From Enterovibrio gelatinilyticus (GTDB taxonomy: Bacteria; Pseudomonadota; Gammaproteobacteria; Enterobacterales; Vibrionaceae), in NCBI RefSeq assembly GCF_028683095.1, contig NZ_JAJUBC010000003.1, forward strand, positions 62,001-126,000: DNA of 64,000 nt. Reading direction: 5' to 3'. The notes under the pieces were generated by a model. It did no database searches, was not told where the DNA came from, and was given only the letters and a program-made list of their open reading frames with translations. Of this stretch, positions 18,063-26,207 are shown piece by piece. Positions within the stretch are counted from its first letter, which is position 1. Each line of letters begins with the position of its first letter. The translations under genes and the position numbers were made by a program.

Positions 18063-19393
18063 GATATGTCCTTATAGTGTGTGCTCAATGCGAAGTAGCT
18101 ACGCCAAGGTTGTGCATCGTGTACCAGTGATGCTGGGTTGGATAAAGCGGCTATATCAGGTAAACCCGCACCACGAAGACAGGCATACGCGTACTGAGCT
18201 TCAGTCAGTGGTTGTCCTTGGGCGTTGACAAAGTCACTACTAGCCTGCTTGGAGAGACAGTATTTTGCCCAAGACGAAAGGCGATGTTTCTCTTGCGCAG
18301 ATAGAGGGTAAGAATCTAGATCTGTTAACACCTTCTCAGCACTCGGAAAATAAGCGATCCCTTTTTCAGGATTCTCAATTAATAGTGGTTCAATCGATGT
18401 GTGGATTACTTGGTCTTGGTCTTGATCATTGTTGAGAGATTCACCAAAGATGGCACGAACACCGGCTTCAAACGTATCCCATACACCGGGTATTCGTGTG
18501 ACTAGAGGCTGGTGCGAAGGTAACACTGTTCGTAGCGCCAATGTGATTGCATCCGGGTTTGCATCGAGATCCAGTAGTCGTCGTATATGATTGAGTGCCG
18601 CAAACAAATATTTGGGCTCTGACAGCTTGAGTTCCACCACAAAGCGATGCTTCTTCGGTTCCAAGGTCGCCGTAAATTGCCCACATAGCGTTCCCAACAT
18701 GAATGTTCTTCCGTACGAGTTATGATCCAACCACTCGACATTTGAAATCATGGTCTTGCTTATGGCTGAGTGAAAGTGCTGCCAGTGATAAGGGGGACGA
18801 AAACTCAGTGTGACCACTATCGAATCTGACGGTGTCGACTGTTTTCCTCTCACCTGTGTTGGTGATAACGAGAGTTGTTGTTGGAAGCAGTCATTAAAAC
18901 GACGAATACTGTTGAAACCCGACGCAAAAGCAATATCAGCGATGGGAATAGTGGTTTCATGAAGGAGCTTTTTTGCAAAAAGGATTTGCTGATAGAGCGC
19001 ATATTGCTTGGGAGAACACCCGAGTGATTCGGTGAACAACTTTCTCAAGTAGCGGTCTGATACCCCCAATTTCTCTGCAAGTGTCGGGATACTATTGTCC
19101 TGCAAATAGCCATCATCAATGAGTCGTAAGGCCCGTCGAAATGTCGTTTGTTTACCAAGCCAAGCTGGGGAGCCTGGTGCACTGTCAGGTCGGCAACGTA
19201 AGCAGGGTCGAAACCCTTGTGATGCTGCTTCATAGGCTGTTGTGTAGTAGCGAACATTCTCTTCTTTTGGCGGTGGTGCCGGACAAACGGGACGACAGTA
19301 GATTCCCGTGGACACCACGGCCGTGTAAAACAGCCCGTCGAAACGAGCATCGCGAGATAGGCGAGCTTGTTGAAAATGTGTGGTGGTATCCAT
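18059..19393 (-). CDS. Ada-AraC-AlkA fusion protein with a degenerate glycosylase domain
   Basis: The 444-residue protein contains an Ada N-terminal zinc domain (residues 10-75) with all four cysteines (33, 37, 64, 67), an AraC-type DNA-binding domain (about 85-180), an AlkA N-terminal domain (about 195-305) and an HhH-GPD region (about 310-435). The first half can sense methylphosphotriesters and activate transcription. In the last half the hairpin that in E. coli AlkA reads FPGIGRWTA is replaced by AQGQPLTEA, and the catalytic Asp238 region (PDD) aligns with LSN, so base excision is doubtful. It likely regulates its own operon, with ogt supplying the repair methyltransferase. Confidence 0.85.
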   Translation of the reverse strand: MDTTTHFQQARLSRDARFDGLFYTAVVSTGIYCRPVCPAPPPKEENVRYYTTAYEAASQGFRPCLRCRPDSAPGSPAWLGKQTTFRRALRLIDDGYLQDNSIPTLAEKLGVSDRYLRKLFTESLGCSPKQYALYQQILFAKKLLHETTIPIADIAFASGFNSIRRFNDCFQQQLSLSPTQVRGKQSTPSDSIVVTLSFRPPYHWQHFHSAISKTMISNVEWLDHNSYGRTFMLGTLCGQFTATLEPKKHRFVVELKLSEPKYLFAALNHIRRLLDLDANPDAITLALRTVLPSHQPLVTRIPGVWDTFEAGVRAIFGESLNNDQDQDQVIHTSIEPLLIENPEKGIAYFPSAEKVLTDLDSYPLSAQEKHRLSSWAKYCLSKQASSDFVNAQGQPLTEAQYAYACLRGAGLPDIAALSNPASLVHDAQPWRSYFALSTHYKDIS

Positions 19394-19584
19394 CGCATCA
19401 TTCTTGTTTGAGTAAATGTGTAGTCACAATATCACTGGATAATGATAGGTGTCGCCAGAATCGGAACTTAATAGTGAGCTTCACACAGTGAAGTGGATTA
19501 ATTCAACGCGATGAGAAAGGTGTGATGAGAAAGGCGTATAGGGGAAGAAAGAAACGCGCTGGAAATGGGTGACGGATAGTAATG

Positions 19585-19614
19585 ATAAAATCAGGCTGCG
19601 CGAGGGCAGCCTGA
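19585..19614 (-). terminator. Terminator of the DUF3010 gene
   Basis: TCAGGCTGC and GCAGCCTGA arms form a 9-bp stem, followed on the leftward strand by TTTTAT. It lies just after the DUF3010 stop. Confidence 0.8.
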
Positions 19615-19622
19615 CCGTGTGT

Positions 19623-20045
19623 TTACTTATTCAGGTAAGCACACGCAGTAGTGAAAGCGTGCTCTTGGAACTGCTTCAGACCCACTTCTTTTAGTGAGAC
19701 CATCACAGGGTTACGCTTTAAAGATTCTTTCATTGCAGATGCAGTAAATACTTCACATTCCATATCTTGGATAAGTTGAAGTGCAGATTCCAGTTTGAAG
19801 CCAATAGCACTTCCTGCAAATTTGCCTTTCATTGGGCGCTCGCGAATAACGATTTTGTCTACTTTGTAGTCAGTCATCAGTTGCGCGAATTGCTTTTGGA
19901 AGTGACGGATTTGCTCGGTGCTAGACCCATCAATGATGGTAAATTTACGAGCGCGACAATCTGGCACGTCGAACAACCCTTCTTTTAGTTCTAATAGACA
20001 GATGTTCGCTTCGTTGCTTTTAAAATCGACAGCACAAATTCGCAT
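19623..20045 (-). CDS. DUF3010 family protein
   Basis: The 140-residue protein starts MRICAVDFKSNEANICLLEL and shows the pattern of DUF3010, an RNase H-fold-like family of gammaproteobacteria (DCRARKFTI, VDKIVIRERPMKGKFAGSAIGFKLE). The D-x-K near the start and the E/R/K-rich centre recall nucleic-acid enzymes such as the Holliday-junction resolvase fold, but no function is established. The start at 20045 fits the family's N-terminus, although the frame is open further upstream. Confidence 0.75.
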   Translation of the reverse strand: MRICAVDFKSNEANICLLELKEGLFDVPDCRARKFTIIDGSSTEQIRHFQKQFAQLMTDYKVDKIVIRERPMKGKFAGSAIGFKLESALQLIQDMECEVFTASAMKESLKRNPVMVSLKEVGLKQFQEHAFTTACAYLNK

Positions 20046-20193
20046 TTTTCTTATTCCACGAGTTAATGAACCACGCATTATAGGCAAAAGTGTGGCGCGG
20101 GTCATGGATAAAGATGGGAACACAGGCTGATCGATGCAGTTTAATGCAAAAAAAGTGGTGAGGTGGGACGTGGTTTGGTAACGAATGGCCTAA

Positions 20194-21348
20194 TCAACGG
20201 AACTCGCTGAAACTGGTTTTGAGTTTTGCTTCAGTCAGGCCACGGACGATTTTGAGATCAGGACGCTTACTAAGGTTGATGTATTCAACTTCACGGAATG
20301 AATCTGTTCTCGCTGAGTAGAAGAGTTTCACGGTCGGTGTCATGAGATCATCGGGGTTTTCTTTGCATACTAAACCCACTCGACCATTGCTGAGTTCAAC
20401 AACAGATCCAACAGGGTAGAAGCCTATACATCGGATGAACTTTTTAAGCAGATCCGCATCAAGATGGAATGGCGTTAGCCCAATCATGATTTTGAATGCC
20501 TCTGAAGGCGAGAGTGCTGGTTTATAGCAACGCTCTGCCGTTAAGGCGTCGTATATATCGACGATGCAAGACATTCTGCCAATGAGTGGAAGTTCGTCGC
20601 CTTTTAGCCCCTTAGGGTACCCATTGCCATCAATTTTTTCGTGGTGCATTAAGCTGACGTCTTTGCTGGTGGACGGTAAGTCGACCATATTTTCAAGGAC
20701 GGGTTGAGACAGGGTTTGGTGTTCTTTCATATGGATAAACTCATCGTCAGTGAGCTTACCGGGCTTATTTAGAACTTCGTCTCGCACCAGTATTTTACCG
20801 ATGTCATGCACCAAACCTCCGACGGCGAGTTCTTCTAGTGTATTTCTATCCAACTCCAAAAAACGTCCAAAGTTTACAAGGTGGAACGCGACATTCATCG
20901 AGTGCTCAAGAAGATACGCGCTCTTTTCTCGAATACCACTAATCCACAGCACAGCTTCACGTTTTTCAAAGATGCTCTCAACAATGTTGGCGCTAATTTC
21001 TTTTACTGGCTCGATATCTACTGGTTTGTTTTCATAAACATCGCGTAGGAGTTTGCTGAGTTGTTTTTTTGAGGTATCGACTAACTGTTTTGCTGCGCAG
21101 TATTCGTCATTCCCACTGATCGAAGAATACTTACCCACTTTGGTTTCCGTGTAACGGAGATCTTCGTCCGAAGTAATTTGATCCCCGTCGACATAAACAA
21201 AGAGGACGCCCTTACTGCGCAGGTTATCGATGGTTTCTTGACGACGGATAAACCCAGGCTTTTTCATCTTGGTTCGCGCACGTTGAGATTCGATTTGCTC
21301 GACATACATTCCAATCTCTACGTTATCAATGGCGATTTTTTGCAGCAT
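20194..21348 (-). CDS. HD-GYP domain phosphodiesterase (cyclic di-GMP)
   Basis: The 384-residue cytoplasmic protein has an N-terminal DUF3391-type domain (about 1-130) and a complete HD-GYP domain (about 140-330). The HD pair is H181-D182 in LVHDIGK, and the downstream metal ligands are H235-H236 in MHHEKIDGNGYPKG with GYP at 243-245. These are the residues required for cyclic di-GMP hydrolysis. It is one of five cyclic-di-GMP-type proteins in the window. The gene is monocistronic. Confidence 0.92.
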   Translation of the reverse strand: MLQKIAIDNVEIGMYVEQIESQRARTKMKKPGFIRRQETIDNLRSKGVLFVYVDGDQITSDEDLRYTETKVGKYSSISGNDEYCAAKQLVDTSKKQLSKLLRDVYENKPVDIEPVKEISANIVESIFEKREAVLWISGIREKSAYLLEHSMNVAFHLVNFGRFLELDRNTLEELAVGGLVHDIGKILVRDEVLNKPGKLTDDEFIHMKEHQTLSQPVLENMVDLPSTSKDVSLMHHEKIDGNGYPKGLKGDELPLIGRMSCIVDIYDALTAERCYKPALSPSEAFKIMIGLTPFHLDADLLKKFIRCIGFYPVGSVVELSNGRVGLVCKENPDDLMTPTVKLFYSARTDSFREVEYINLSKRPDLKIVRGLTEAKLKTSFSEFR

Positions 21349-21827
21349 TGATGTGGGCTCCGTATCTGGGTCGGGTTGTTACGAATTGGATATTGGTGAA
21401 CATTAAATCATTAGGTTCAGTTCAATATGACTGATAGCAGTTGATAACTTTAACTATATACAAAATTCAACCATTTGGCCTATTTTCACCCAGTACACTC
21501 TATAAATATATGGATTCTCAGTACGTCATACTGATTAGCCTCAAAGCTTCTATATAAAATATAGAACATATAACCATGAATAATTGAAGGTTAATCGTGG
21601 TCTTGTGTGACTTTTGACCTTTACCGAGCGTTATACTATTTGGCCTTTTAAAGTCCGATGTATTTTAATGGTGGAGTGTGGATAAATCAAAGAAATGAAT
21701 GTACTTGTAACAGCAACTAATGCGCGTGGATTCACGTTTTCTATTTGCCCAATGTCTAATCTCTGGTTAGAGTGCGCGACTGATTTGGCGAAATGACCGC
21801 CTGTTGTTGATTATTTAGGCGTACAGA
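21349..21827. other. 479-base AT-rich intergenic region with a perfect palindrome
   Basis: No coding frame is convincing here. It holds the divergent promoters of the HD-GYP gene (left) and the Nudix gene (right). TTCTATAT at 21548-21555 and ATATAGAA at 21559-21566 form a perfect inverted repeat around AAA, a possible operator. Confidence 0.4.
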
Positions 21828-22349
21828 ATGCGAATACTGAAAACCTCTACTCATCCTGATGTCCTTCCACTTAAAGGTAAATCGCTCTTTCAACGATTAG
21901 CATCGCGAGCGATTGTTGTCCGTGAGAACGATATTTTGCTGCTGTTTACGGAGCGTTACCATGACTACTCCTTACCGGGTGGTGGGATTGATGTAAACGA
22001 GAATCAAATTGATGGATTGGTCCGTGAACTAAAAGAAGAAACGGGCGCGAATAATATCCGCAATATTCGACCTTTTGGTTCCTACGAAGAGTTTCGTCCG
22101 TGGCATAAACCAGATTTCGATGTTGTTCATATGATTTCTTACTGCTTTTGGTGCGATATTGACGATCAGTTAGGTGAAGTGTCACTGGAAGACTATGAAG
22201 TGAAAAACGGCATGCGCCCAGTATGGATGAATATCCACGAAGCTATTGAACACAATAAAAAAACGATGGCTGAAAGCGATAAGCAGGGTTTGTCTATTGT
22301 CCGTGAAACCTATTTGCTAGAACTTATTGCGAGTGAAATAACCCAATAA
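21828..22349 (+). CDS. Nudix hydrolase
   Basis: The 173-residue protein hydrolyses a nucleoside diphosphate linked to some other group. The Nudix box is complete: G52, E58, then RELKEETGA (pattern G-x5-E-x7-RE-x2-EE-x-G). The remainder (TERYHDYSLPGGG) is typical of ADP-ribose-like or (d)NTP pyrophosphohydrolases, but the substrate cannot be assigned. No strong ribosome binding site is seen ahead of ATG 21828. A strong terminator follows. Confidence 0.88.
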   Translation: MRILKTSTHPDVLPLKGKSLFQRLASRAIVVRENDILLLFTERYHDYSLPGGGIDVNENQIDGLVRELKEETGANNIRNIRPFGSYEEFRPWHKPDFDVVHMISYCFWCDIDDQLGEVSLEDYEVKNGMRPVWMNIHEAIEHNKKTMAESDKQGLSIVRETYLLELIASEITQ

Positions 22350-22376
22350 GCAATCACTTTAACGACGCATAGAGAA

Positions 22377-22400
22377 GAGGCTGGAACTTCCAGCCTCTTT
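22377..22400 (+). terminator. Terminator of the Nudix gene
   Basis: GAGGCTGGAA and TTCCAGCCTC form a perfect 10-bp stem around one C, followed by TTTCAGTTTTG. It probably also stops the convergent lpxR transcript. Confidence 0.8.
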
Positions 22401-22440
22401 CAGTTTTGTTTTTCAAGCGATCTTTAAGTTCTTGACGATC

Positions 22441-23343
22441 TTAGTAGCGATAAAAGAGTGTGAAACTCCCATATCCATGTTGGTCAAGATCTGACGTTTT
22501 GAACTGTTTGCTGTAAGCCGTCACCGATGCGATTGCCCCCCAATGACGAGAATACCAAGAAAAACCACCTGAAATGGCGGCTTGATTGCGTTGGATATCG
22601 AGATCATCATTCTCTGATGGCTTATCGCCTTCAATGGTGATGTCACTGAATCGATGGCGCGCTTCAAGTGTGGTGAAAAAGAAGAAACCATCATCGCTAT
22701 GGCTTAACATGCCTACGTCGACCGAGTTTTGTGCGATAACGGATGTTGCGCCAAACGTATTCCCGAGATCGATACCGATACGGTAGGTGCCACCTAACGC
22801 AACTTCACTTTGAAAGTTACCGCCTTGACCACGACCAAAAACACTAAATTCACCGATCGGGGTCCGAGAAATTAGTTGATGAGCTTGGAAACCTGCTTGA
22901 TAGATAAACTCGTCGTAAATTTGATAATCCCAACCTTTTGGATCTGTCGAACCTACAATTTCGTGCACGATAGATTGCGCTGAATCAGCCGCCGAACTGG
23001 GCCCAACAGTGCCAAGCATTAAGCTACCGCGATAGGCCACAGTATCTGTTTGGTGGTAAGCACGCCCTTGCAGATAGAGCAGACCCGCATAAGGGCGCTC
23101 ATTGGGTTGTGGCGTTTCAAACTCAATGTCAGTCGGCGTCCACATTTGCGAAGCAAGTTCTATGCTGTAACCGATGGTCCCGGGGTCGGAAGACCAGCGC
23201 AAACCTAGCCCGCTGGTATAGTCTCTGTCGGTTCCAAGTGCGCCATCATTGTCTACTGTTAACGAAATTGACGCGGCGTGGACAGACAAGCTAAGAAAAG
23301 GGACGACGAAGAGAGATGCCCCGAAAATGCTGCGTGATAACAT
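22441..23343 (-). CDS. lpxR: Lipid A deacylase LpxR family outer-membrane protein
   Basis: This 300-residue protein has a Sec signal peptide (cleaved near HAA-SIS) and then the LpxR family pattern: an N-terminal strand with NDGALGTDRDYTSG, PNERPYAG and the VGP...Q...H...GWDYQ motif containing the catalytic histidine. It ends in an aromatic residue pattern (FTLFYRY) typical of outer-membrane beta barrels. Salmonella LpxR removes the 3'-acyloxyacyl group of lipid A. It is divergent from the sulfurtransferase gene. Confidence 0.88.
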   Translation of the reverse strand: MLSRSIFGASLFVVPFLSLSVHAASISLTVDNDGALGTDRDYTSGLGLRWSSDPGTIGYSIELASQMWTPTDIEFETPQPNERPYAGLLYLQGRAYHQTDTVAYRGSLMLGTVGPSSAADSAQSIVHEIVGSTDPKGWDYQIYDEFIYQAGFQAHQLISRTPIGEFSVFGRGQGGNFQSEVALGGTYRIGIDLGNTFGATSVIAQNSVDVGMLSHSDDGFFFFTTLEARHRFSDITIEGDKPSENDDLDIQRNQAAISGGFSWYSRHWGAIASVTAYSKQFKTSDLDQHGYGSFTLFYRY

Positions 23344-23464
23344 AAAATCCTAATATTCGACGTAAAGGCGGCAATACCACCAATAATGCGACCAATGTAT
23401 GCTTTGACGGATATGCTATACCATTCATTGTACGTTGACGATGCTGGCTTCCAAGGAGAGTGAT

Positions 23465-24313
23465 TTGCAACAGGTTATAAGTGCACTTGTCAGTGCCGAA
23501 TGGTTAAGGGATAACCTAAACATCCCAAATCTTAAGATGATTGATGCGAGCTGGTTTATGCCTGGCAGCGAGAGAAATGCAAAGTCTGAATGGATGAGTC
23601 AACGAATCCCTGGTGCTGTGTATTTTGATTTTGATGCGGAGATTGTCGATAAGTCATCATCACTACCACACATGCTCCCGTCACCTGCGCAGTTTGAGCA
23701 GGCCGTCAGTGCATTGGGCATTGATAACGAAGATATCGTAGTGGCGTACGACAGTTCCGGTATTTTTTCTGCGCCACGGGTTTGGTGGATGTTTAAGGCA
23801 ATGGGTCATCAATCGGTAGCGGTTCTTGATGGTGGCTTTCCTGCTTGGATATCTGCTGGAGGAGAGATAGATTCTGAACTCCCTAGAATTCCCGCTAAGA
23901 CACAATATGTTGCGGAATTAGTCTTCGAACGTGTAATAGACAAGGACACCTTGCTAGCAGGTATTTCATCCGCATCCCTTAATGTCATCGATGTAAGACC
24001 TGCGGATCGTTTTGCTGGGTCCGTGCCAGAGCCTCGCGCTGGCGTTCGCAGTGGACATATGCCAAACGCAAAAAATTTACCGTTCGGGAAGCTTCTTGTT
24101 AACGGGAAGTTTAAAGACAAATCAGAACTAGAGCGCCTGATTACACCTGTTGTTTCTGCTGACATGCTGAATGTGTCGTCATGTGGGTCAGGTGTCACTG
24201 CGTGTATTCTTTCTCTGGCGAGTGAAATAACCCTAGGCAAACCCATCACGGTCTATGACGGCTCGTGGAGTGAGTGGGGGAGTGATTCGACACTCCCTAT
24301 CGTGTCTGACTAG
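23465..24313 (+). CDS. sseA: 3-mercaptopyruvate/thiosulfate sulfurtransferase
   Basis: This two-domain rhodanese moves sulfur from 3-mercaptopyruvate to a thiol acceptor. The N-terminal inactive rhodanese domain (about 5-135, YDSSGIFSAPRVWW) is followed by the catalytic one with loop CGSGVTA (Cys240), which is the mercaptopyruvate sulfurtransferase form. I chose the TTG at 23465 because a perfect AAGGAG (23453-23458) lies 6 bases ahead and the resulting 282 residues match E. coli SseA (281). An in-frame ATG at 23441 has no binding site. A terminator follows. Confidence 0.9.
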   Translation: MQQVISALVSAEWLRDNLNIPNLKMIDASWFMPGSERNAKSEWMSQRIPGAVYFDFDAEIVDKSSSLPHMLPSPAQFEQAVSALGIDNEDIVVAYDSSGIFSAPRVWWMFKAMGHQSVAVLDGGFPAWISAGGEIDSELPRIPAKTQYVAELVFERVIDKDTLLAGISSASLNVIDVRPADRFAGSVPEPRAGVRSGHMPNAKNLPFGKLLVNGKFKDKSELERLITPVVSADMLNVSSCGSGVTACILSLASEITLGKPITVYDGSWSEWGSDSTLPIVSD

Positions 24314-24320
24314 CACTTAG

Positions 24321-24346
24321 AAGCCTCCTTGATGGAGGCTTTTTTT
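24321..24346 (+). terminator. Terminator of the sulfurtransferase gene
   Basis: AAGCCTCC and GGAGGCTT form an 8-bp stem with a 5-base loop and seven T residues, directly after the stop codon. Confidence 0.92.
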
Positions 24347-24457
24347 ATGAAGGTTACAGTCTGCAAAACTATGATCAGTCAGCGATTTTTGATGTTCTCA
24401 TAAATGGAAACTAAGTTTTAAGGGTGGATTAGATCAAACTTGAAGTGTTATACAGAA

Positions 24458-24481
24458 TGTAACCAAGTATTAATGGTTACA
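24458..24481. promoter_or_regulatory. Perfect 8-bp inverted repeat upstream of ravA
   Basis: TGTAACCA at 24458-24465 and TGGTTACA at 24474-24481 face each other across 8 bases, 62 bases before the ravA start. Such symmetry near a promoter suggests a repressor or activator site; no regulator is identified. Confidence 0.45.
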
Positions 24482-24543
24482 AAGTGTTAACAATGTGTTA
24501 TGACTGGTTTCATGTTGTTGATTAATCAATATGGAGCAGCAAC

Positions 24544-26196
24544 GTGACGAATCAAATTGCGATGACGACAAATAATGTTTTACTTCCTGAGCGAATTCAA
24601 AAGCTTGTTCAAGCGTTATCAAGTGGCGTTTATGAACGAGAAGACACTATTCGTCTATGCCTGCTCGCCGCGTTAAGCGGTGAAAGTGTTTTCTTGCTCG
24701 GCCCGCCGGGTATCGCGAAAAGTTACATAGCTAAACGGCTAATTGAAGCGTTCGACGATAGTCAGTTCTTTGAGTACTTGATGACACGCTTTTCAACGCC
24801 AGAAGAAGTTTTTGGTCCGCTATCAATTCAAGAGTTAAAAGACAACGGAAAGTACGTTCGTTTAACCGAAGGATACTTACCTTCTGCAGACGTTGTTTTT
24901 CTTGATGAAATATGGAAGGCAGGCCCTGCTATTCTCAATACCCTTCTCACCGTGGTGAATGAACGCGTCTATCGCAATGGTAGTGAAGTGCTGCCTGTCC
25001 CCATGCGTTTGTTGGTGACTGCGTCCAATGAACTGCCTGAGCCTGATAGCGGCCTAGACGCACTCTATGATCGTATGTTGGTGCGTATTTTCGTTAATCG
25101 AATTCAAGAGAAGGGTAATTTTAAACGTCTTCTGACTGGAGAAAGTGGTGAAACACGCGTTGAGATTGGTCCTGAAATTTCGATCAAAGCCCAGGAGTAT
25201 CAGCAATGGCAAAGTCAGATTGATCAGGTCTCTTTGTCAGACGATGTGTTCGAGAAAATCTACGCATTAAAAATGTTGCTTGAGCGAGAAGCGGACGATC
25301 CGAGTCACGCATTCCCCGTCGAGGAGCTCTATATCTCTGACCGACGCTGGAAAAAAGCGGTTCGTCTGTTGAAGGCCAGTGCGTTCTTCAATGGTCGCAA
25401 GGACGTCAATCCTGTGGATTTGCTATTACTGCAAGAGTGTTTATGGCATAGCCCTGAATCACGCGTAGTCGTTAGCGACACCATGCGAAAATTTGCATCG
25501 AATATCTGTTTCAATCAACAAGAAGCTTTAGCACTTGCGCTTGAAGCGGGTGAAGATATCAAAGTGCTATCTGACGACATCATTGATGTGCTTGGGCACA
25601 CTGTTGATACCGAGCTGTCGATGCGAAAAGAGAAAGTCAAAGTCGACCTCAGCCAAGCGCGTCGCTACTCCGTCAATATGTCGAATGATTTGATTAAGTT
25701 GGTAATGCTTGATTCAAATCCGTCCGTCTCGGAGAAAGAAAAAGGCGACAGTCGTTGGGTTTACGTTGATGCCACTGAATTTGAGAAGAAGATAAAGAGC
25801 GGTGCTTGTGATGTTTATGGATACGTCAACAAGAACACTAATCTCTGTATGCTAAAATTTGATGTAGACGGTGAGCACTGTTTAGTGATTAAAGACATCG
25901 CCAATCGTCCGGTATCTGTTGCGATAGCAGGCGTTGATGATAGTGACTCACACGCGTTTACTGAGTGGCAAACGAAGAATGAAGCTGCCATCGCAAAGAT
26001 TGAAGAAGCGAAACATCTTATTCGTATCGCACGCGTTCAGCTTAATGCGGCGTTGCCACACCACTTTGCAAACTCGGAACTGCTTGAGGTGATCGCAAGC
26101 AGCATTACTGATGCAGAAGAGTCGCTGCAACGGCAGACGATGAAGTTCGAAAAAAGCGCGTTTAGAGTGCGCATGCTGACTGATTACTTCGCGTAA
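24544..26196 (+). CDS. ravA: MoxR-type AAA+ ATPase RavA
   Basis: This AAA+ ATPase acts with ViaA, in E. coli on respiratory complexes and aminoglycoside sensitivity, and binds the lysine decarboxylase LdcI. The 550-residue protein has Walker A GPPGIAKS (53-60), Walker B VVFLDEI (about 118-124), sensor 1 VTASNELPEPDSG and the RavA-type C-terminal region. It is about 50 residues longer than the E. coli protein. Translation begins at GTG 24544 with GGAG 8 bases ahead. viaA starts 11 bases downstream, so the two form an operon. Confidence 0.92.
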   Translation: MTNQIAMTTNNVLLPERIQKLVQALSSGVYEREDTIRLCLLAALSGESVFLLGPPGIAKSYIAKRLIEAFDDSQFFEYLMTRFSTPEEVFGPLSIQELKDNGKYVRLTEGYLPSADVVFLDEIWKAGPAILNTLLTVVNERVYRNGSEVLPVPMRLLVTASNELPEPDSGLDALYDRMLVRIFVNRIQEKGNFKRLLTGESGETRVEIGPEISIKAQEYQQWQSQIDQVSLSDDVFEKIYALKMLLEREADDPSHAFPVEELYISDRRWKKAVRLLKASAFFNGRKDVNPVDLLLLQECLWHSPESRVVVSDTMRKFASNICFNQQEALALALEAGEDIKVLSDDIIDVLGHTVDTELSMRKEKVKVDLSQARRYSVNMSNDLIKLVMLDSNPSVSEKEKGDSRWVYVDATEFEKKIKSGACDVYGYVNKNTNLCMLKFDVDGEHCLVIKDIANRPVSVAIAGVDDSDSHAFTEWQTKNEAAIAKIEEAKHLIRIARVQLNAALPHHFANSELLEVIASSITDAEESLQRQTMKFEKSAFRVRMLTDYFA

Positions 26197-26207
26197 GGGG
26201 AGGCACA

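Noticed and set aside
19430-19450. Fur-box-like GATAATGATAG upstream of the Ada-AlkA gene
   Set aside because: Only about half of the Fur consensus is matched and iron control of alkylation repair is not expected.
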